Positions 59,259 to 64,000 of a stretch of 64,000 nt of DNA are shown here, piece after piece; positions within the stretch are counted from its first letter, which is position 1, and each line of letters starts with the position of its first letter. This DNA comes from Synechococcus sp. UW69 (GTDB taxonomy: Bacteria; Cyanobacteriota; Cyanobacteriia; PCC-6307; Cyanobiaceae), in NCBI RefSeq assembly GCF_900474185.1, contig NZ_UCNW01000008.1, forward strand, positions 248,001-312,000. Direction: 5' to 3'. The position numbers and the translations under genes were made by a program. Under the pieces are notes generated by a model. The model ran no database searches and was not told the origin of the DNA. It saw only the letters and a program-made list of their open reading frames with translations.

Positions 59259-59595
59259 GTATCAGAAAGAACTTAATTGGCAATTTGGTATTCAATCGAA
59301 CAATGGCAACATTGCGGATCTTGCATATTCATAAAATTTTTTGTAGCAAAATGGACATTTTTCGACGATTCAGTACCAAAACGAGCATGCGATTAACGCA
59401 TATTCCAAGTATTCGACAGACTTTCCGTATCACGAGGAACTTAATTGGCAATTTAGTATCCAAATGAACACTAAGACTATGCGCATCACGCATGTTAAAA
59501 ATTGTCTTGTAGCGGAAATAACATGTTCCGAAATTTTGGTAGCGCAATGAACATGCAAATCACGCATATTCCAAAATTAGGTATACCTGCGCTCT
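59259..59595. repeat. Duplicated 168-bp intergenic unit with four ATGCG-N5-CGCAT-type palindromes
   Basis: Two diverged copies (59259-59426 and 59427-about 59595) share a perfect 18-mer GAACTTAATTGGCAATTT at 59269 and 59437 (168 bp apart) and aligned flanks. Each copy carries two 15-bp hyphenated palindromes: 59312 (TTGCG-N5-TGCAT), 59387 (ATGCG-N5-CGCAT), 59479 (ATGCG-N5-CGCAT) and 59553 (ATGCA-N5-CGCAT). The 508-nt gap between the divergent exported-protein genes (59162 and 59672) is otherwise free of genes. Repeated operator sites or an abandoned mobile repeat are both possible. Confidence 0.8.
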
Positions 59596-59671
59596 TTTAA
59601 TCGGCAAGCCAGGTCTAATGTGAATGTGTTGGCGTATATGCGCTAGCACACTCTCAATTGGTTGCAACCCC

Positions 59672-60694
59672 ATGAGAAGACCACTTCTATTGGCTGCAGC
59701 GCTTTCCAGCGCAGTGGCCGTCGCCCTCGGCAGCAGCCCTGCCAAAGCCGACATGTTCAACATCAATGCTGCCGCTCCTGGCACGCTGACCTTCAGTGGC
59801 AGCGGCACCGCTCAGTTCAACAACTCGCTGGGCACCAACAACAGCTTCCAGGTGGGCTCCGCCACAAGCCTTGGCGTCAACGCTTCCACCTCATCGACTC
59901 CTGAATATGCAGTGACGTCGACAGCGACTTTGAATCTGGACACCACGTCCAACATGTCGCAGACCATCGGCACCTCCGGCGCTGGGCAATCGAAAACAGC
60001 CACCAGCACCCGTGCGCATGATGTGTCACGGAGCGCGATGAGCAGCCGCGGCTGGGAAAGCGAGTGGGAGTACGGTCGCGAGTACGAGAATCGTGCTGGT
60101 CAAACCACCACGTATGACTCCCAAGCTTCATACGAAGCCGCTTACAACTCTGAGTACAACGCCGAATACCAAAACGCATACTCTCAGGTCAAGTCCACCG
60201 AGTCGAGCTCGACATCGGATGGAACCATCAGTGGCGCTTTCAAAACGGTTGAGTACAGCCGATCCAACGCCTCAGGGGCAGCTGCAGACTGGGAAGCAAG
60301 TGCATCAGCTAGCGCCGAAGCAAAATACGGCAATAGCTATGACAGCTCGAGCGGCAATTATTCGTTCGCATCCGAAGCTGACTGGCAAGCCGCATACGAC
60401 GCCGAGTACAACTCCGCTTACTCCCGCGCATCTGCGGGGGCCAGCAAGTACTCCAATAGCAACGTGACGGTGAATGGCATCGGTTCAGATGCCGACATCG
60501 TCGCTGCTAGCGGTTCGACCTTCACCACAGATATTGGTGCAGGTAGTGGTACCGCTTCTGGCTCGACATCCACTGCACAGGGTTCAGCTGGAGCCAGCTT
60601 GAGCACAGTGTCTTTGGCCAACCAGTCGCAGTCCCAGACGGCATCAGCCTTCATTCAGTCGTTCGGTGGAACAACCACAGCTCCGGCTCAATAA
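59672..60694 (+). CDS. Exported Tyr/Ser-rich repeat protein
   Basis: A 340-residue protein with a signal peptide (RRPLLLAAALSSAVAVALGS...AKA) and a body made of Ser/Thr/Ala with regularly spaced Tyr. Two segments have period-4 Tyr: SYEAAYNSEYNAEYQNAYSQ and DWQAAYDAEYNSAYSRA. An N-terminal segment (LGTNNSFQVGSATSLGVNAS) matches the exported paralogues across the intergenic region, and near the end QTASAFIQSFGG resembles their SSAFSQNF tail. No cysteine. It may be a fibre or surface-layer-like protein; that is inference. A strong terminator follows. Confidence 0.7.
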   Translation: MRRPLLLAAALSSAVAVALGSSPAKADMFNINAAAPGTLTFSGSGTAQFNNSLGTNNSFQVGSATSLGVNASTSSTPEYAVTSTATLNLDTTSNMSQTIGTSGAGQSKTATSTRAHDVSRSAMSSRGWESEWEYGREYENRAGQTTTYDSQASYEAAYNSEYNAEYQNAYSQVKSTESSSTSDGTISGAFKTVEYSRSNASGAAADWEASASASAEAKYGNSYDSSSGNYSFASEADWQAAYDAEYNSAYSRASAGASKYSNSNVTVNGIGSDADIVAASGSTFTTDIGAGSGTASGSTSTAQGSAGASLSTVSLANQSQSQTASAFIQSFGGTTTAPAQ

Positions 60695-60716
60695 GGTCTT
60701 ACGCTTAATTCAACCC

Positions 60717-60746
60717 AAGCCCTCCCTCGCGAGAGGGCTTTTTTTT
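60717..60746 (+). terminator. Terminator of the Tyr-rich repeat gene
   Basis: AAGCCCTC-CCTCGC(GA)-GAGGGCTT hairpin followed by eight T counting the end of the stem, 22 nt after the stop of the 59672 gene. Confidence 0.85.
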
Positions 60747-60810
60747 GCTCAAAAACTTCAGATAATTGGGTCTATCATCTAGAGGCAAAGAATTTCATGC
60801 AGCAGCCAAC

Positions 60811-61464
60811 TCAAGATTTACATTGAGCCGCGAACCATTGCCCTGGTCCCTCCTGCCCTAGGGCACTCGCAATTTTCCAATCGGCGCAAGCACCCTTTAA
60901 GTCACCAGTCATTTCCCGTGTGATCCCTCGATTTCGATAAGCATCTGCCAAGCGGGGATCCAAGCGAATGGCTTGGCTGAAATCACTGATGGCAGCTTGA
61001 TTCTGCTGCAAAGCGCCACGGGTGACACCACGATTGGAGTAGGCCTTGGCATAGCCAGGGTCAATAGCGATAGCTCGATCAAGATCATTCAACGCCTCTT
61101 GAAATTGACCCATCCGGCCTTTCACCAGAGCCATCGCTGCAAAAGCTTTTGCATGCTTTGGATTCAAGTTAATGGCCTTCTGAAAATGCTGAATAGATTG
61201 CTGGTTCTGCTTGAACATTGATGCGATGCGGCCCTGATAATAATGATAACTGGGATCTCTTTTGTCCTTGAAATTGCGCATTAAGGACGCCGCTTTTTGG
61301 GTCTGCCCGAGATCAAGATAAAGATCAACTTTTGAATATTTGCCGTTAACACTTGGAGAGGCGTTGGCCAAATGAGCTTCGACTAAGAAACAAAAAAGAA
61401 TTAAAGATAGTCTTTTTTTAAATTTGAATTTCACTACCTTCTTGGCAAACGAGGCGACGGTCAT
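60811..61464 (-). CDS. Exported TPR-repeat protein
   Basis: A 217-residue protein with a signal peptide (FKKRLSLILFCFLVEAHLANA) and about four TPR units: SYHYYQGRIASMFKQNQQSI, AKAFAAMALVKGRMGQFQEA, AKAYSNRGVTRGALQQNQAA and ADAYRNRGITREMTGDLKGA. TPRs are protein-binding scaffolds; a final C-x-x near FAAQCKS could form a disulfide or be lipid-free. The ATG at 61464 is preferred over the TTG at 61488. It borders the exported-protein island and could assist it, but this is only positional. Confidence 0.8.
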   Translation of the reverse strand: MTVASFAKKVVKFKFKKRLSLILFCFLVEAHLANASPSVNGKYSKVDLYLDLGQTQKAASLMRNFKDKRDPSYHYYQGRIASMFKQNQQSIQHFQKAINLNPKHAKAFAAMALVKGRMGQFQEALNDLDRAIAIDPGYAKAYSNRGVTRGALQQNQAAISDFSQAIRLDPRLADAYRNRGITREMTGDLKGACADWKIASALGQEGPGQWFAAQCKS

Positions 61465-61565
61465 TGTTCGACTCAGTGTTTGCTGCAAAAGCTTTGTGAG
61501 TAATTTTACTAACAGGATGGGAAATTGCTAGCCATCCAGCGAGCTCGCAACAGAAGCCCCCACCG

Positions 61566-62060
61566 CTAAGGCATGAACCAAGGAGGCGTTGATTGGTAAA
61601 CAGCCGCATTGTTGCTGTTCTCCCGCGCCTCCACGCCATAGCAACAGGTGCGGCCACTGTCCCGCTCCTGCAGCAGCTCGTTGGCCCAGGTCCAGATCAA
61701 AGCCGCCGTTGCCTCCATGCCCACGTTCTCCATCACGCGGAGATCAATGGCCTGGAGGTCGTGCAGCCGCTGCCATTCCGCCAGCAGGGGATCGTCTGCA
61801 TTCACCAGAAAAGTGTGGTCGAACTGCTGCCGCAAGCGTTGTTCGAAGGGGCGCAGGCTGGAGAAATCAACAACAAACCCGCAGGCATCCAGCTCCGTTG
61901 CGGCGAACCAGAGGTTGAAACTGCGGCTGTACCCATGCACGAAGCGGCAATGGCCCTGGTGGCGCCACTGCCGGTGACAGCAGGGATAGCCGCTGAAGGC
62001 TTTGCTGCAGCTGTAGGGGGTCGGAGAAACGAGCAAGGGGTGAAACGCGGAATGGAGCAC
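61566..62060 (-). CDS. 6-pyruvoyltetrahydropterin/QueD-like synthase
   Basis: A protein of about 164 residues from a GTG start at 62060. Zinc ligands appear as HRQWRHQGHC and VHGYSRSF; SKAFSGYPCCHRQ has the catalytic Cys region and FDHTFLVNADDPLLAEW follows. The Glu of VGMEATAALIWTWANELL is the family's substrate-binding Glu. QueD makes 6-carboxytetrahydropterin for queuosine; PTPS makes pyruvoyltetrahydropterin. Which reaction applies is unclear because spacing differs from classical QueD. The longer frame to 62261 runs antisense inside hisIE and is rejected. Confidence 0.75.
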   Translation of the reverse strand: MLHSAFHPLLVSPTPYSCSKAFSGYPCCHRQWRHQGHCRFVHGYSRSFNLWFAATELDACGFVVDFSSLRPFEQRLRQQFDHTFLVNADDPLLAEWQRLHDLQAIDLRVMENVGMEATAALIWTWANELLQERDSGRTCCYGVEARENSNNAAVYQSTPPWFMP

Positions 62061-62102
62061 GCTGCGGGAAGATTCAGGCGTTGCCCGAATGTCCGAGGCC
62101 TG

Positions 62103-62771
62103 ATGCAGCCCCTCAGCCCCGCCTTCATTGACCAACTCCGTTTTAACGAAGCGGGGCTGATTCCAGCTGTGGCCCAGGACTGGCTGGATGGGGCCGTGCT
62201 GATGGTGGCCTGGATGAACCGGGACGCGATTGAAGCCACCCTGCGCAGCGGTGAGGTGCATTACTGGAGCCGCTCACGCCAGGAGCTCTGGCACAAAGGG
62301 GCCACAAGCGGTCACATCCAGACGATGCGGGAGATCCGCTACGACTGTGATGCCGACGTGCTGCTGGTGACCGTGGAACAGTCTGGAGATGTGGCCTGCC
62401 ACACCGGCTCCCGAAGCTGTTTCTACGAAAACAGCGATGCCCGAACGGCCGGTGGAGCCGAGGCTCTAGCGCCGCCAACGGATGCCTGCACCGAACTGTT
62501 CCGAGTGATCGAGGGGAGACGAAAGCAGCCGGAGGAAGGCAGCTACACCAACAAGCTGCTGGCGGGTGGAGACAACAGCATCCTCAAAAAAATCGGTGAG
62601 GAGAGTGCTGAATTCGTGATGGCCTGCAAAGACGACAACGCCGCCGAAATCGCTGGCGAGGCTGCGGACATCGTCTTCCACATGCAAGTGGCCCTGGCCC
62701 ATCACGGCGTGAGCTGGCGGCAGGTGCAGGAAGTGCTGGCAGCGCGCCGCGGCGCCCCGCGCCGCCACTAA
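62103..62771 (+). CDS. hisI: Bifunctional phosphoribosyl-AMP cyclohydrolase/phosphoribosyl-ATP pyrophosphatase
   Basis: A 222-residue fusion (HisIE) catalysing steps 2 and 3 of histidine synthesis. The HisI half has VLMVAWMNRDAIEATLRSGE, HYWSRSRQELWHKGATSGH and the zinc region RYDCDAD...VACHTGSRSCFY. The HisE half has LFRVIEGRRKQPEEGSYTNK, LKKIGEESAEFVMACKDDN and GEAADIVFHMQVAL, with the acidic metal-binding residues intact. The ATG at 62103 begins the HisI domain directly. It ends with a 4-nt overlap with the convergent transpeptidase gene. Confidence 0.96.
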   Translation: MQPLSPAFIDQLRFNEAGLIPAVAQDWLDGAVLMVAWMNRDAIEATLRSGEVHYWSRSRQELWHKGATSGHIQTMREIRYDCDADVLLVTVEQSGDVACHTGSRSCFYENSDARTAGGAEALAPPTDACTELFRVIEGRRKQPEEGSYTNKLLAGGDNSILKKIGEESAEFVMACKDDNAAEIAGEAADIVFHMQVALAHHGVSWRQVQEVLAARRGAPRRH

Positions 62772-63424
62772 GGCAGACAGGGGCTGTCGCTGCTGATCAC
62801 CACGTCATCGCCGAGCTTCACGGTGTCCAACAACACCCCCATGGTGAGCTGTCCGGCATTGATGCACCCTCCCGTCACCGCCTTACCGATCCGGGTCTCG
62901 TCGTTGGTGCCGTGAATGGCGAAGCTGTACCAGCGGAAGACGCCGTCGTAGGTGTTGAAACGAAAGGGCTGCTCGGTTGCCGGCACCGGAGCCAGGCTGA
63001 TGTAGCCGATGCCGTACTCACCGGTTTCCCCATCGCCTTTGAAGTCGATGGAGTTCATGTTGCTGAAGAGGGTTTCGCGCAGCTCCTCCTCCGTTTTTCC
63101 GGATTGCTCCACCAGTGAGGGGTCCATCTCGAAGCGGTCGTTGCTGAGGATGGCGTTGACCTGAAACGTTCCGAGCGGTGTGACGCCCTCTTCAAAGGTG
63201 GTGCCTTCACAACCGATGCCATGGCGACCATGGCCAACGGTGAAGCGCAAGGGTCCCTCAGCACGATCCAAAACACCTTCACTGGCTGCTGGATTGCTGC
63301 CGTTCAGCTGGATCCGAATCGGTTCCCGAACCTGAGGGTCCTGCAAGGAGGTGCCGGTGTCAGAGCGGCACCCCACGAGGCTCGCCATCAAGCCTGCCAT
63401 CACGAAAGAACGGAGCAGGTCCAC
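62768..63424 (-). CDS. L,D-transpeptidase (YkuD) lipoprotein
   Basis: A 218-residue protein from a GTG start. The lipobox LVGC (VMAGLMASLVGCRS) points to a lipid-anchored periplasmic enzyme. The YkuD motif is present as FAIHGTNDETRIGKAVTGGC, with the catalytic Cys in TGGCINAGQLTMG and the His in AIHGT. Such enzymes make 3-3 cross-links in peptidoglycan or attach proteins. An upstream extension (YNVxxFxEGVTPLGTFQVNA-like) forms the start of the domain. Convergent with hisIE. Confidence 0.85.
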   Translation of the reverse strand: MDLLRSFVMAGLMASLVGCRSDTGTSLQDPQVREPIRIQLNGSNPAASEGVLDRAEGPLRFTVGHGRHGIGCEGTTFEEGVTPLGTFQVNAILSNDRFEMDPSLVEQSGKTEEELRETLFSNMNSIDFKGDGETGEYGIGYISLAPVPATEQPFRFNTYDGVFRWYSFAIHGTNDETRIGKAVTGGCINAGQLTMGVLLDTVKLGDDVVISSDSPCLP

Positions 63425-63470
63425 ACATCGATCACGACTGAAGGCAGCATGCCGCGCCCGGATGGCGACG

Positions 63471-64000
63471 TCACTCCAGTGATTCAGATTCGGCCGGTTG
63501 GATGGACTGTCGAATCGTCGAACCGAATCGGGAGGGCTGCTGCATCACCCAGTCCAGCGTGAGGCGATCACGCTCCGATGGCACCAACACTGGACGTTCG
63601 CCTTGGCTGATCGCCAGGACATCGGTGGGCACCGAACTGTGGCCCCAGAGCCCGAAGGCATGGCCAAGTTCGTGCAAGGCCGTGGCCTGCAGTGCTTCAG
63701 CCCGCAAGCCGGGGGAAACCATCACCTTCACTTGAGGTTCAAGCCTTCGGCGGCCACTGCGCTGAGCATCCACAACCTGAAGTTGTGTGCGTCCGTTGCT
63801 GGCCCGCCACACCCCTGCCACCTGGCGACGGGCCGGACGCTGCCGATGAATCAGCACATTGGCCTTTTTCGGACTGTCCACCAGCGTGAGTGGAACCAAT
63901 GCACCCCAGGTGGTCAGCGCCGAGGACACCCCATCCAGCCAGCGTTGATCCCAACGGTTGGCCGGTGTGGCAGCTGCGGGCTGAACCCATATGCACCAGT
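63471..64000 (-). CDS. Partial metzincin-like zinc protease, 5' part outside window
   Basis: The minus-strand frame is open from the right edge to 63471; the 5' end is missing. The zinc motif ATALHELGHAFGLWGHS has the HExxHxxGxxH layout of metzincins (M10/matrixin-like), and QVKVMVSPGLRAEALQ is the preceding helix. Secreted or periplasmic location is likely for this family but the signal peptide would be outside the window. The partner L,D-transpeptidase gene follows 46 nt downstream on the same strand. Confidence 0.75.
   Translation of the reverse strand, partial: WCIWVQPAAATPANRWDQRWLDGVSSALTTWGALVPLTLVDSPKKANVLIHRQRPARRQVAGVWRASNGRTQLQVVDAQRSGRRRLEPQVKVMVSPGLRAEALQATALHELGHAFGLWGHSSVPTDVLAISQGERPVLVPSERDRLTLDWVMQQPSRFGSTIRQSIQPAESESLE

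Noticed and set aside
59285-59467. 60-codon plus frame and 72-codon minus frame in the repeated intergenic region
   Set aside because: They lie inside the diverged tandem repeat, and their reading is explained by the repeat rather than by coding pressure.
1-64000. tRNA genes, CRISPR arrays, insertion sequences, integrase or prophage genes
   Set aside because: None was seen: no cloverleaf-like T-arm sequence, no regularly spaced repeats with spacers, no transposase or integrase motif, only the isolated endolysin-like gene.

Overview
The window looks like a contiguous chromosome segment from a marine picocyanobacterium, most likely marine Synechococcus (subcluster 5.1). The evidence is psbA encoding a D1 protein with Glu at the position equivalent to residue 130, plastocyanin (petE) and cytochrome c6 (petJ) side by side, a CP12 protein, Ycf51, NdhD, DUF1824/DUF2605-type cyanobacterial proteins, and a very large number of 25-100-residue proteins of the kind typical of picocyanobacteria. 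Gene spacing is tight, many genes overlap by ATGA/TGATG/GTGA, and most of the sequence is GC-rich. I saw no tRNA, rRNA, CRISPR array, insertion sequence or integrase gene.

Region by region. (1) 1-20.7 kb is an accessory-like stretch dominated by small proteins, many with one membrane segment or a few cysteines. Between them lie an SDR, a MIF-family tautomerase beside a perfect CIRCE-like operator, a GH57-family glycosidase, a DUF2130 nuclease-like protein with a zinc-ribbon partner, rpsU, a DoxX protein, CP12, a TauE/SafE exporter, a DUF481-like outer-membrane protein, a P-loop kinase and an OsmC protein. (2) 20.7-31.9 kb holds psbA (minus strand), a DUF697-like membrane protein, a CDF metal exporter, trpS, a lambda-endolysin-like exported lytic enzyme, thrS (without the N-terminal TGS domain), glucokinase and thrB. 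(3) 32-56 kb is core metabolism: ndhD, an M3 oligopeptidase, folB, proA, a ROK kinase, TamB, ycf51, an exported and a CocE-type hydrolase, glgB, hemE, petE, petJ, a Nif11-like peptide and clpB. (4) 56.1-60.7 kb is an AT-rich island of six exported proteins without recognisable families. At least three share a body motif and a C-terminal tail ending in or near FSQNF. Between the divergent arms lies a duplicated 168-bp intergenic unit carrying four ATGCG-N5-CGCAT palindromes. This is the best candidate here for an undescribed system. (5) 60.8-64 kb holds a TPR lipoprotein-like or exported protein, a QueD-like enzyme, hisIE, an L,D-transpeptidase lipoprotein and a partial metzincin-like protease running off the right edge.

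How genes may work together. glgB, glucokinase, the ROK kinase and the GH57 enzyme belong to glycogen and glucose metabolism, and CP12 links carbon fixation to redox state. psbA, petE, petJ, ndhD and the HLR1-like element at 5652 concern photosynthetic electron flow under changing light and metal supply. TamB, the DUF481-like protein, the lytic enzyme and the L,D-transpeptidase are envelope functions. Calls rest on reading motifs by eye; no database search was possible, so family names for small and unknown proteins are tentative.
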